Numbered from the stretch's first letter, positions 1-6,155 are shown. The stretch is 8,619 bases of DNA from JBBTXJ01 sp038061815 (GCA_038061815.1 JBBTYK010000003.1:1-8619), one strand, 5' to 3'. Translations and numbers: made by a program. Notes: generated by a model from the letters alone, not told the origin.

Positions 1-1280
1 TCTCGCACTGCATCATCTTTATAGCACACCGGAATCCGAATCCCCCACACAATCTGCCTCGATATGTTCCAATCCCGAATATTTTTCATCCAGTGCATGA
101 AAATTTTTTCCATGCGCTTTGGCACGAACACTGTTTGTTTCTTTTTCACGGCCGCGATGGCCGCATCGCGGAGTGATAAGCCGCCGCGTTTTGGTTTTTT
201 CGTCATCGCCACATACCACTGCGGCAAAATGCGCGGCTCCAAAATGCGCCCGCATTTGTAACACGTCGCAACGCTGTGCAGATACTCCTCATCAACTTTT
301 TCAAGCGCGCCAGCCGCTTTCAAATCCGCGGCCACCGCCGCGCGCGCCTCATCAACTTTCATTCCGCGATATTTCTCCGGCGCCGGCTCGGTCAATTTTC
401 CGTATTGGTCAATAATGGAAATCACTGGAAGCTGATGGCGTTTTGCCATTTCAAAGTCGTTTGCGTCAACGGAGGGCGTAACTTTCACGGCGCCGGTTCC
501 AAATTCCGGGTCCACGCTTGCATCGGCGATAATCGGAATCTCTTTATTAATTAAAGGAATGCGCGCGAACTTTCCAATCAAATGTTTATACCGTTTATCT
601 TTAGGGTGCACGGCGACAGCGACATCCGCAAAAATAGGTTCAGGCCGCACGGTTGCAACCGTGAGCGGGCCGTAGTTTACATAATACAAACCGTCTTTTT
701 GTTCCACATGCTTAACTTCCAAATCCGAAAGCGACGTCTGATGCTTTACGCACCAATTCACCATGCGATTATCTCGGTACACCAAGCCATCGTCATACAA
801 TTTTTTGAACGTGGCATACACGGTTTTGATGATGTCCGGGTCCAGCGTGAATTTTTCACGCGACCAATCACAGGATGCGCCGAGCGCGCGGAGCTGGCCC
901 TCCATGTGTTTTTTATTCGCCTGCGTGAAATCCCAAATTTCTTTCCACAGTTGTTCGCGCTCCATGCCGAACCGCGTGCGGCCTTCTTTTTCCAATTTTT
1001 TCTCGTACACCACCTGCGTTTCAAAACCAGCGTGGTCTGCGCCCGGGAGCCACAGCGTTTTACGCCCTCGCATCCGATGATAGCGCGTCATGATATCTTC
1101 CAGCGTCACAAAAACCGCGTGGCCGATATGCAAAGAACCGTTCGCATTCGGCGGCGGCATGATGATGGAAAACGGTTTTCCTTTCGCACTTGGCCGAAAA
1201 AACCCGCCTTTCTCCCATGTGCGGTAAATCGCGGCTTCGTATTCTTTCGCATTGTACGCCGGCGGCAGTTCGCGTTTCAT
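1..1280 (-). CDS. valS: Valyl-tRNA synthetase, N-terminal 426 residues (runs off left edge)
   Basis: Class I aminoacyl-tRNA synthetase that charges tRNA-Val in the cytoplasm. The 3' end is outside the window. Visible parts in order: a PPPNANGSLHIGHA segment (HIGH signature at residues 51-54); GADHAGFETQ at 80-89, equivalent to GTDHAGIATQ of the family; VNWCVKHQTSLSDLEV at 174-189, typical of ValRS rather than IleRS or LeuRS; an editing (CP1) domain with ATVRPEPIFADVAVAVHP at 209-226 and GTGAVKVTPSVDANDFE at 261-277; CYKCG at 340-344 with a QWYV return; and WNISRQIVWGIRIP at 404-417. The KMSKS loop and anticodon-binding domain lie beyond the edge. The editing segment resembles Thermus ValRS (recalled, not aligned), except that PET reads PEP and TPAHD reads TPSVD. 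The ATG at 1280 is chosen because MKRELPPAYNAKEYEAAIYRTWE fits the usual family N-terminus and a promoter sits just upstream. No Shine-Dalgarno sequence is visible. Confidence 0.96.
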   Translation of the reverse strand, partial: MKRELPPAYNAKEYEAAIYRTWEKGGFFRPSAKGKPFSIIMPPPNANGSLHIGHAVFVTLEDIMTRYHRMRGRKTLWLPGADHAGFETQVVYEKKLEKEGRTRFGMEREQLWKEIWDFTQANKKHMEGQLRALGASCDWSREKFTLDPDIIKTVYATFKKLYDDGLVYRDNRMVNWCVKHQTSLSDLEVKHVEQKDGLYYVNYGPLTVATVRPEPIFADVAVAVHPKDKRYKHLIGKFARIPLINKEIPIIADASVDPEFGTGAVKVTPSVDANDFEMAKRHQLPVISIIDQYGKLTEPAPEKYRGMKVDEARAAVAADLKAAGALEKVDEEYLHSVATCYKCGRILEPRILPQWYVAMTKKPKRGGLSLRDAAIAAVKKKQTVFVPKRMEKIFMHWMKNIRDWNISRQIVWGIRIPVCYKDDAVR

Positions 1281-1287
1281 GATTGGT

Positions 1288-1316
1288 AGTTTATCAGGGT
1301 CATCGCATTTTTTCAA
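1288..1316 (-). promoter_or_regulatory. sigma70-like promoter of valS, predicted leaderless
   Basis: On the minus strand, -35 TTGAAA (1311-1316), a 17-base spacer, then -10 TAAACT (1288-1293) preceded by TGA, giving an extended -10. The expected +1 is near 1281, one base before the valS ATG, so the transcript would have essentially no leader. It lies downstream of the terminator of the neighbouring small gene, so valS probably has its own transcription unit. Confidence 0.72.
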
Positions 1317-1367
1317 CATTATTATCGCGAATAATCTGAATCCTCGCTTACAAGGGAATAACAAAAT

Positions 1368-1399
1368 AAAAAAATCCCGCAACCACGTATGGTGCGGGA
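1368..1399 (-). terminator. Intrinsic terminator of the small membrane protein gene
   Basis: Read on the minus strand: stem TCCCGCA pairing with TGCGGGA (1393-1399 with 1375-1381), an inner CCA/TGG extension with one bulged base, a four-base loop, then seven consecutive U (1374-1368). It starts 10 bases after the stop codon of the 1409-1669 gene and is oriented to end that transcript before the valS promoter. It is the only clear Rho-independent terminator I see in the window. Confidence 0.88.
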
Positions 1400-1408
1400 G
1401 CCGTTTCT

Positions 1409-1669
1409 CTACGAGTCGAGCTCGTCAAAGCTCTCTCCCTCTTCAGCTTTGAGCCCAAACATCCCCTTCATCATCCAAACAAGGACCGCCAATCCGCTAG
1501 CCGCACTCACAGCCATTACAATCCAAAGTGCTGGCGGGATGGAAAACACCCAGAGCGCCTGCGCGAAAGCGCCTACATGAAACCCAACATGGATGGCTGC
1601 GATTACGATAAGCACGAGTCCCGCCCAACGAAGTTGCGCCCTTGTGCGCATCGGCTTGGACAGATCCAT
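1409..1669 (-). CDS. Small two-helix membrane protein of unknown function (86 aa)
   Basis: Not recognised as a named family. The 86-residue product has a short basic N-terminus (MDLSKPMRTRAQLRW), a hydrophobic helix at about 14-36 carrying two histidines (H27, H31, in AAIHVGFHVGA), a short link with IPP, a second helix at about 46-68, and an acidic cytosolic-type tail (EEGESFDELDS). The positive-inside rule suggests an N-in, C-in hairpin. The gene is an isolated unit: a consensus promoter (1698-1726), a leader of about 22 bases with GGAGGTGA five bases or so before the ATG, and a strong terminator after it. This is the best expression signal set in the window, suggesting abundant product. The start is firm because of the SD spacing. 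A metal or heme role for the two histidines can be imagined, but nothing else supports it. Confidence 0.85.
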   Translation of the reverse strand: MDLSKPMRTRAQLRWAGLVLIVIAAIHVGFHVGAFAQALWVFSIPPALWIVMAVSAASGLAVLVWMMKGMFGLKAEEGESFDELDS

Positions 1670-1672
1670 TCT

Positions 1673-1682
1673 TCACCTCCTT
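1673..1682 (-). promoter_or_regulatory. Near-perfect Shine-Dalgarno of the 86-aa membrane protein gene
   Basis: The minus strand reads AAGGAGGTGA, matching almost the whole anti-SD of bacterial 16S rRNA, followed by AGA and then the ATG at 1669. It fixes the start codon. It is exceptional here: the other genes lack an SD or have only a short match. Confidence 0.9.
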
Positions 1683-1687
1683 GTCAT
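1673..1687 (-). other. Possible 4-codon upstream ORF (MTRR) in the leader of the small membrane gene
   Basis: In the short leader the minus strand reads ATG ACA AGG AGG TGA. The two AGG codons and the stop are the Shine-Dalgarno itself, and the stop ends three bases before the real ATG at 1669. The predicted transcript start near 1691 would put this upstream ATG only about four bases from the 5' end. It may be a chance ATG ahead of an SD, since an ATG in this frame would always give AGG AGG TGA. Translation is not demonstrated. Confidence 0.3.
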
Positions 1688-1697
1688 ACCTTACGCT

Positions 1698-1726
1698 ATT
1701 CTAAACACAAAAATAAACGCTGTCAA
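1698..1726 (-). promoter_or_regulatory. Consensus sigma70 promoter of the 86-aa membrane protein gene
   Basis: On the minus strand, -35 TTGACA (1721-1726, perfect), a 17-base spacer (1704-1720, rich in T), -10 TAGAAT (1698-1703, five of six). The expected +1 is near 1691, giving a leader of about 22 bases. The upstream edge abuts the -10 of the divergent DUF4015 promoter, so the two cannot easily be occupied by polymerase at the same time. Confidence 0.85.
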
Positions 1727-1728
1727 CA

Positions 1729-1737
1729 TGCTATACT
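1729..1737 (+). promoter_or_regulatory. Extended -10 promoter of the DUF4015 gene, predicted leaderless
   Basis: TGC TATACT (TG at 1729-1730, hexamer 1732-1737) is an extended -10 element. The expected +1 is at 1744, the A of the ATG itself, so the mRNA would be leaderless. No good -35 is found 17 bases upstream, where the sequence is A-rich. No Shine-Dalgarno is present before the ATG. Confidence 0.62.
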
Positions 1738-1743
1738 ATACTC

Positions 1744-2862
1744 ATGCGGAAACATCTCGCTATCGCCACCATCGTCCTCGCCTGCGCCGCAACCGCAACT
1801 GGCGGGTTTTTCTGGTATCGCGCGCTCAAAGCAAATGAAACGCGCGCGCAGGCGTTTGAAGAGCCGCGGCCCATTATAGTGAACCCCGATGACGTCCGTG
1901 GCGTGTACATGACCGCCTCGGTGGCGCGCGGCGGCTGGCTGGGCGGAAAAACAAAACGCGATGCCCTAGTGCAACTGCTTGACGATACGGAACTCAACGG
2001 CATCGTCATTGACGTAAAAGAGGCAAATGGCTCGGAAATCACCAAAGGGCTGACAGAATTTGTCGCATCACTGCAAGACAAACCCGTCTGGAAAATTGCG
2101 CGCGTGGTGGCGTTCACGGATAATTCGCAGGTGGCCGCGCATCCAGATTGGTATCTCAAAAACAACACAGGTGCCGTGTGGCGCGACAATCGCGGCAACG
2201 CATGGCTTGACCCGGCCAACGAAGACGCGCTCCGCTATCTCATTGACTTTTCAAAATCCGTCATTGACCTCGGCTTTGACGAAATTCAATTTGATTACAT
2301 CCGCTATCCTTCGGACGGCAACACGAACGCCATCCGCGCCACCGGCTCAAAAAGAAAAAACATCCGCGCGGTTTTTGCACGATTCAGCGACGACCTCCGC
2401 GCGCACAAACCTGACATCCGCCTCTCCGTTGACCTTTTCGGCTATGTCACCCAGCGGCCGGAACTGTCCATCGGCCAAGCGCTTGAAGACGCGGTGCCGC
2501 ACATGGATTATATTTCTCCGATGGTGTATCCCAGCCACTATTACAGCGGATTTTCTGTGAAAGCCAACGCAACAAGAGACCTGCCCGCTGTTTCGTTATC
2601 CGCAAACGGCGCGCACAATGACCCCGCAACAGTGGTTTATCGCTCGCTTCTCACCGCGCAAGACACGATTGCCGCCGTTTCAACCACTGCGCGTCGCGCC
2701 AAACTCCGCCCGTGGCTTCAGGATTTTACGATGGGCGGCGTGCTTTACGATAAAACAAAAGTGCTGGCGCAAATTGACGCAGCACTTCGCGCCGACTCCT
2801 CCGGCTGGCTGCTGTGGAACGCGGGGAATCGGTACACTAAATCCGCGCTTGAACCAGACTAG
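1744..2862 (+). CDS. Membrane-anchored or exported DUF4015 putative glycoside hydrolase (GH13-like barrel)
   Basis: 372 residues. An N-terminal signal or anchor (about 5-26, MRKHLAIATIVLACAATATG) has a cysteine at C14 that could be a weak lipobox (VLAC), then a spacer and a TIM-barrel-like domain from about residue 50 to the end. Segments typical of the DUF4015 putative glycosyl hydrolase family (PF13200, assigned from memory): RGVYMTA (52-58), NGIVIDVKEANG (85-96), ARVVAFTD (119-126), VWRDNRGNAWLDP (145-157), LGFDEIQFDYIRYPSDG (176-192), MDYISPMVYPSHY (254-266) and LRPWLQDF (321-328). The acidic D179, E180 and D184 are the obvious active-site candidates, by inference. Substrate unknown; it would act outside the membrane on a cell-surface or environmental glycan. 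It diverges from the small membrane gene and converges on the DUF3048 gene with interlocked stop codons. Confidence 0.88.
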   Translation: MRKHLAIATIVLACAATATGGFFWYRALKANETRAQAFEEPRPIIVNPDDVRGVYMTASVARGGWLGGKTKRDALVQLLDDTELNGIVIDVKEANGSEITKGLTEFVASLQDKPVWKIARVVAFTDNSQVAAHPDWYLKNNTGAVWRDNRGNAWLDPANEDALRYLIDFSKSVIDLGFDEIQFDYIRYPSDGNTNAIRATGSKRKNIRAVFARFSDDLRAHKPDIRLSVDLFGYVTQRPELSIGQALEDAVPHMDYISPMVYPSHYYSGFSVKANATRDLPAVSLSANGAHNDPATVVYRSLLTAQDTIAAVSTTARRAKLRPWLQDFTMGGVLYDKTKVLAQIDAALRADSSGWLLWNAGNRYTKSALEPD

Positions 2863-3977
2863 CGTTGCGGTGCGGCCGGCAACACTACCCGCGGCTCTAC
2901 GCCGAGCGGCGCCAAATGCACCCACAGTCTGCCGGGTTTCAGCGCAATTTCCTCTCCACTATCATCGTACCATCGCGTACGATGTTCTTTTCTGCTGTAT
3001 TTCCAAAATCCGCGAATGAACGCGCCATCGCGGAACACCCACGCGAACCCTTCGCCGTCCGTATCCAACGCAAGCCGTCCTTCCGCATCCAACACGCGCT
3101 GCGCAACTTGTTGAACAATAATAGTGTTCACGGCGATTGCGCCGCCGTTCCGCGTGCGATACGGCTTATCTCCCGACAAGCGCACAAACGCCGCGCCATC
3201 CCATCGCCACACAGACGACCTGTTATTAACCGAAACAATCGCGATTTCCGGCGCCGGCTGCCATCCTCCGCCGGCCGGCGGCTCCGATGCGTCATACCGC
3301 CACATGCCGAACGTAGAACTCGCAACCGCGCGCTCCTCCACCGCCGCCAGCCAGCGCGATGACGAGGTATACACGTGATGCGGCGCCGCGCGGCGGCGGT
3401 CAAGCCAGTAAAATTGGCTGTGGTACCACTGGTCAAGATTGTAAACGTCATCACGCCGCCGCAACTGCTTCACTGCCTCCGGCGAACCGCCCACGTGCAT
3501 ATAGAGCGCGTTGTACTCGCCCGCGATGTCCACGAAATACGGACGCGCGCTCCGCACCGGCCCCGCTTCTTCCACCGCATCATGCGCCGTGAACAACGCC
3601 ACCAACCGATTGATTCCGCCTTCCACCGGCACTTCGTACACCAACGGCGCGCGGTCAACGCCGGAAACAGGATGCGCATCGCGGTGCATGTCTATCATCA
3701 CAGCGACGATGGGTTCAGCCGTCAGATTTTCCGAATCAACTGAAACGCCGTCTAACAATCGCTGTGAAGAAACAATAACGGGCGTTGAGGTGACAATCTG
3801 CGGCGCGTCAGCCTCCACCGGCCGTTCCGGAACCCGCGTGGCCAATACCCACACCACCGCAAACACCGTCCACGCCAACAAAAACAATGCTACAAAAATA
3901 AGCAGGGCCATCCAATTCGCGGACGGCGCCTGCTTCTTCGCCTCCAGATATCGTTGTACCACCTCCTTGAGATTCAT
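2859..3977 (-). CDS. DUF3048-family (YerB-like) membrane-anchored extracytoplasmic protein
   Basis: 372 residues: a short cytosolic basic segment, one transmembrane helix (about 23-46), a Pro/Val-rich linker, then two extracytoplasmic domains. The N-terminal DUF3048 part shows VAVMIDMHRDAHPVSGVDRA (91-110), VYEVPVEGGINRLVALF (113-129), GPVRSARPYFVDIAGEYNAL (139-158) and MHVGGSPEA (160-168). The C-terminal part shows the family pattern of VNTIIVQQV (283-291), an aspartate- and glycine-rich strand (about 298-312), VFRDGAFIRGFWK (314-326) and GEEIALKPGRLWVHLAP (341-357). The biochemical role of this family is not established; B. subtilis YerB is a lipoprotein, whereas this one has an uncleaved-looking anchor. 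It starts five bases after the bL25 stop, with AAGGA (3987-3991) at the end of bL25 as ribosome-binding sequence, so it is probably translationally coupled and co-transcribed. An SD-like AAGGAGGTGG at 3959-3968 lies inside the gene (codons 4-7) and has no suitable start after it. Confidence 0.9.
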   Translation of the reverse strand: MNLKEVVQRYLEAKKQAPSANWMALLIFVALFLLAWTVFAVVWVLATRVPERPVEADAPQIVTSTPVIVSSQRLLDGVSVDSENLTAEPIVAVMIDMHRDAHPVSGVDRAPLVYEVPVEGGINRLVALFTAHDAVEEAGPVRSARPYFVDIAGEYNALYMHVGGSPEAVKQLRRRDDVYNLDQWYHSQFYWLDRRRAAPHHVYTSSSRWLAAVEERAVASSTFGMWRYDASEPPAGGGWQPAPEIAIVSVNNRSSVWRWDGAAFVRLSGDKPYRTRNGGAIAVNTIIVQQVAQRVLDAEGRLALDTDGEGFAWVFRDGAFIRGFWKYSRKEHRTRWYDDSGEEIALKPGRLWVHLAPLGVEPRVVLPAAPQR

Positions 3978-3982
3978 CGTGG

Positions 3983-4687
3983 TTATTCCTTGGCCTTTGC
4001 CTCTTTTGCCGCTTTCGGCGCCTTTGCCGCGTCCGCTTCGCCTTCCGCAGCCTCCTCTTCTTCTTTCTTCTTGCCGGCAACTTCAATCTGGCTCACGTCA
4101 ACCACCGGCTTTTCTTCAAGCGCCTTCAACTCTTCCTCCGTCATCGGCGCCGCCACCTTCGCCACCACATCCTCGGCGTGCGAAAGCACTTCCATGCCGG
4201 CAGGCACCGCGATATCTTTTACTTTAATCACATCGCTGAACGTTTTGAGCGAATCAATAGACACCTCAATTTCATGCACCAAATCTTTCGGCAAACATTT
4301 TACTTTAATGACATCCGCGGTCTTCACGAGCGAACCGCCTTCGGATTTCACCGCAAACGACTCGCCGACGAATTTCAACTCAATGTCCGCTTCAATCTTT
4401 TGCGACAAATCAACCTGACGCAAATCCACATGCGCGACGTCGTCGCGAAGCGGGTCATACTGCACGTCTTGAATCAGCACGGACACGGGGTCTTTCTGAC
4501 CCTCAATCACGCAATCAATGAGCATGCTCTCGCCGGCCTCCTGAAAAACGCGCAAAAAATCCCGCTTAGGGAGCACTATGGAAACCGGCTTGAACTGCGG
4601 GCCGTAAATTACGCCCGGAATACTACCGCTTTCTCGCACGCGCGCCGCTTTTTCGGTGCGCGGGCTGACGGTCAATTGATAGGTCAT
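3983..4687 (-). CDS. rplY: 50S ribosomal protein bL25 (Ctc-type, long form)
   Basis: 234 residues; binds 5S rRNA in the large ribosomal subunit. The N-terminal L25 domain (about 1-93) carries the family pattern TEKAARVRESGSIPGVIYG (11-29) and HVDLRQVDL (86-94); the second beta domain (about 95-180) contains IELKFVGES and IAVPAGMEVLSH, as in long Ctc/TL5 proteins. The C-terminal tail after residue about 183 is charged and low-complexity (EEEEAAEGEADAAKAPKAAK), probably disordered, as is common in this family. The ATG at 4687 fits the family N-terminus, though it lies 65 bases inside the upstream zinc-ribbon gene. It has its own promoter-like sequence (4694-4722) and no Shine-Dalgarno. It is followed five bases later by the DUF3048 gene. 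Confidence 0.95.
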   Translation of the reverse strand: MTYQLTVSPRTEKAARVRESGSIPGVIYGPQFKPVSIVLPKRDFLRVFQEAGESMLIDCVIEGQKDPVSVLIQDVQYDPLRDDVAHVDLRQVDLSQKIEADIELKFVGESFAVKSEGGSLVKTADVIKVKCLPKDLVHEIEVSIDSLKTFSDVIKVKDIAVPAGMEVLSHAEDVVAKVAAPMTEEELKALEEKPVVDVSQIEVAGKKKEEEEAAEGEADAAKAPKAAKEAKAKE

Positions 4688-4997
4688 AGGTATATTCTAG
4701 AAATTGGTGAAGTGCGAGACAATCATCGGTGGTAATCACGCGCTCATCGCGGAATCGAACGGCGTCATCATAACTGAAATCCGTCATCATGCCAACCGAG
4801 CTCACGCCGCCGCCTCCCATCACCACCACCGCCATAAGGGCGGCCCGGCATCGTTCGCACGTGAGGTGAAGCCACTGGGTGTCTCCCTTCCCCATCACCC
4901 GCCGAATGCCCCGCTGGTCGTACGCGGTTTTGCACAGCGGACAGGTTTGGATGAACGTGATGTTATCAAAAATGTCTTGTGGTAATGGTTTATGCAT
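4623..4997 (-). CDS. Small zinc-ribbon-like protein, unknown function (124 aa)
   Basis: Two CxxC knuckles (C19-P-L-C22 and C47-E-R-C50) about 25 residues apart suggest one zinc site in the N-terminal half. A hydrophobic, glycine-rich strand follows (RAALMAVVVMGGGGVSSVGM, 51-70), then a likely helical part with TDFSYDDAVRF (72-82) and ITTDDCLALHQFLE (88-101). The TD-D-A and DD-L-H-FL pattern looks like a conserved hypothetical protein of CPR genomes, from memory, with no assigned role. The ATG at 4997 is chosen because a longer in-frame start at 5045 lies upstream of the promoter (5014-5042). GGAGA sits directly before the ATG but with very short spacing. The last 21 codons (RQPAHRKSGARARKR tail) overlap the start of bL25 in another frame; this basic tail may be a readthrough extension. 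Confidence 0.82.
   Translation of the reverse strand: MHKPLPQDIFDNITFIQTCPLCKTAYDQRGIRRVMGKGDTQWLHLTCERCRAALMAVVVMGGGGVSSVGMMTDFSYDDAVRFRDERVITTDDCLALHQFLEYTYDLSIDRQPAHRKSGARARKR
4694..4722 (-). promoter_or_regulatory. Predicted internal leaderless promoter of bL25
   Basis: On the minus strand, -35 TTGTCT (4717-4722, four of six), a 17-base spacer, -10 TAGAAT (4694-4699). The expected +1 is at 4687, the A of the bL25 ATG. It lies within codons of the zinc-ribbon gene, so bL25 and DUF3048 could be expressed apart from the upstream genes. Confidence 0.58.
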
Positions 4998-5013
4998 GTC
5001 TCCAGTATAGCGG

Positions 5014-5042
5014 ATTCTAGCAGATGGCGTGAGGGGTGTCAA
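5014..5042 (-). promoter_or_regulatory. Consensus sigma70 promoter of the zinc-ribbon gene
   Basis: On the minus strand, TTGACA (5037-5042, perfect), 17-base spacer, TAGAAT (5014-5019): the same hexamers and spacing as the small membrane gene promoter. The expected +1 is near 5007, ten bases before the ATG at 4997. A second -10-like TATACT (5004-5009) would give +1 exactly at the ATG but lacks a -35. The -35 begins 6 bases after the rodA stop codon. Confidence 0.8.
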
Positions 5043-5048
5043 CAAGCC

Positions 5049-6146
5049 TTAATACTCTCCCCTTCGCGCCGCGTACATGCTCTCCACAATGCCGAACAGC
5101 AGTAACGTGCTCACCACGGCCGAGCCGCCGTAGGACATCAGCGGCAGAGGCACACCAGTGACGGGCAACAGTCCAATAGTGGCGCCCACGTTCACAAGCC
5201 ACTGCGCCACGAGCATCACGAGCGCGCCGGTCATCACGAGGAGCGAAAAATCGTCGCGGGCCAACAGCATCATGCGCGTGAGCCGATACGCAATCAACGC
5301 GAACATCCCCAATATCACCACGGAACCCGCCAACCCAAACGCCTCGGCAATCACCGCAAAAATAAAGTCCGTGTGGCTCTCGGGCAAAAATCGCAACTGC
5401 GACTGCGAACCAAATCCCAGCCCGCGTCCGAACCATCGCCCAGACCCAACCGCAATAATGGATTGCGTAATGTTATAACCCGCGCCGAGCGGGTCATGCT
5501 CTGGATTGATGAACGTAATCAGCCGGTCTTTCTGATACGGCTGCAGCACAAAAAACCACGCCACCGCGCTAAACACGGCGCCAAGCGCAAGCAGCCCGAG
5601 CACATAGCGCATACGCACGCGAAGCACGAGCATCATGCCGAACCAAAACAATCCCAGTAACAGCGCCGAACCCAAATCCGGCTGCAGCAACACGAGCGCC
5701 ATTGGCACCGCCACCACCGCCGCGCTCCCGAGAAAAAATGAAAACTGTTTTACGTCCACGCGCCGGCGTTCCACAAATTTCGCCATCATCAACACGAGCG
5801 CCACTTTCATAAACTCCACGGGCTGCAACGAAAACCCGCCAATCTGAAACCATCCGCGCGTGCCGCGAATCACGGTGCCGAACACCAGCACCAACCCGAG
5901 TAGCAGCAATCCGACGAAGTACCACCACGGCGCCGTCGCGCGATAAAACGTATCCGCCGCGAACGCCGCCGCCGCCAGCGCCGCCACGCCGATGGCAATT
6001 GCGATGAGTTGCCGTTTGCCGTTCGCGCCGCCGGTGGCGCGCGCCACGTCAATGCTGAAAATCACCGCAGTCCCTACCGTGAGCAATAAAAAAGTACTGG
6101 CCAGCAGTACCCAATCGTAGGAACGCAGTTGTTGGACGAGGCGCAT
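5049..6146 (-). CDS. rodA: RodA-type SEDS peptidoglycan glycosyltransferase
   Basis: 365 residues, polytopic (about ten hydrophobic segments). SEDS proteins polymerise lipid II into glycan strands at the outer face of the membrane, normally with a class B penicillin-binding protein; RodA serves side-wall growth. Signature segments: RGTRGWFQIGGFSLQPVEFM (94-113), LLQPDLGSA (153-161), YQKDRLITFINPEHDPLGAG (204-223), ITQSIIAVGSGRWFGRGLGF (226-245), LPESHTDFIFAVIAE (254-268) and LPVTGVPLPLMSYGGSA (327-343). D260 in HTDF corresponds to the essential aspartate of the family. RodA is preferred over FtsW because of the overall pattern (FINPEHDP, LPESHTDFIF); FtsW is the main alternative. No class B PBP gene lies in the window. 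Own promoter upstream (6156-6184); the zinc-ribbon gene follows after 51 bases with no terminator. Confidence 0.93.
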   Translation of the reverse strand: MRLVQQLRSYDWVLLASTFLLLTVGTAVIFSIDVARATGGANGKRQLIAIAIGVAALAAAAFAADTFYRATAPWWYFVGLLLLGLVLVFGTVIRGTRGWFQIGGFSLQPVEFMKVALVLMMAKFVERRRVDVKQFSFFLGSAAVVAVPMALVLLQPDLGSALLLGLFWFGMMLVLRVRMRYVLGLLALGAVFSAVAWFFVLQPYQKDRLITFINPEHDPLGAGYNITQSIIAVGSGRWFGRGLGFGSQSQLRFLPESHTDFIFAVIAEAFGLAGSVVILGMFALIAYRLTRMMLLARDDFSLLVMTGALVMLVAQWLVNVGATIGLLPVTGVPLPLMSYGGSAVVSTLLLFGIVESMYAARRGEY

Positions 6147-6155
6147 GGTGTAACC

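Noticed and set aside
582..1289. 235-codon open frame on the plus strand opposite valS.
   Set aside because: It is antisense to an unmistakable ValRS; its protein is rich in F, H and R as expected from the complement of GC-rich codons, with no motif.
1281..1408. Possible T-box or other tRNA-sensing leader upstream of valS.
   Set aside because: The hairpin here ends the neighbouring gene, lies upstream of the valS promoter, and the predicted valS transcript has no leader to hold a riboswitch.
3959..3968. Strong SD-like AAGGAGGTGG on the minus strand inside the DUF3048 gene (codons 4-7), suggesting a later start.
   Set aside because: No ATG, GTG or TTG in frame at a proper distance follows it, and the ATG at 3977 has its own AAGGA and a tight fit to the bL25 stop. 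The bases simply encode KEVV.
3511..4227. 238-codon plus-strand frame spanning the DUF3048/bL25 junction.
   Set aside because: It crosses two well-supported minus-strand genes and the tail is low-complexity Pro/Leu/Ser from the complement of the bL25 acidic tail.
4998..5045. N-terminal extension of the zinc-ribbon gene to an ATG at 5045 (adds MLTPLTPSARIRYTGD).
   Set aside because: The extension would span the TTGACA-N17-TAGAAT promoter and overlap the rodA stop; the ATG at 4997 follows GGAGA and the promoter directly.
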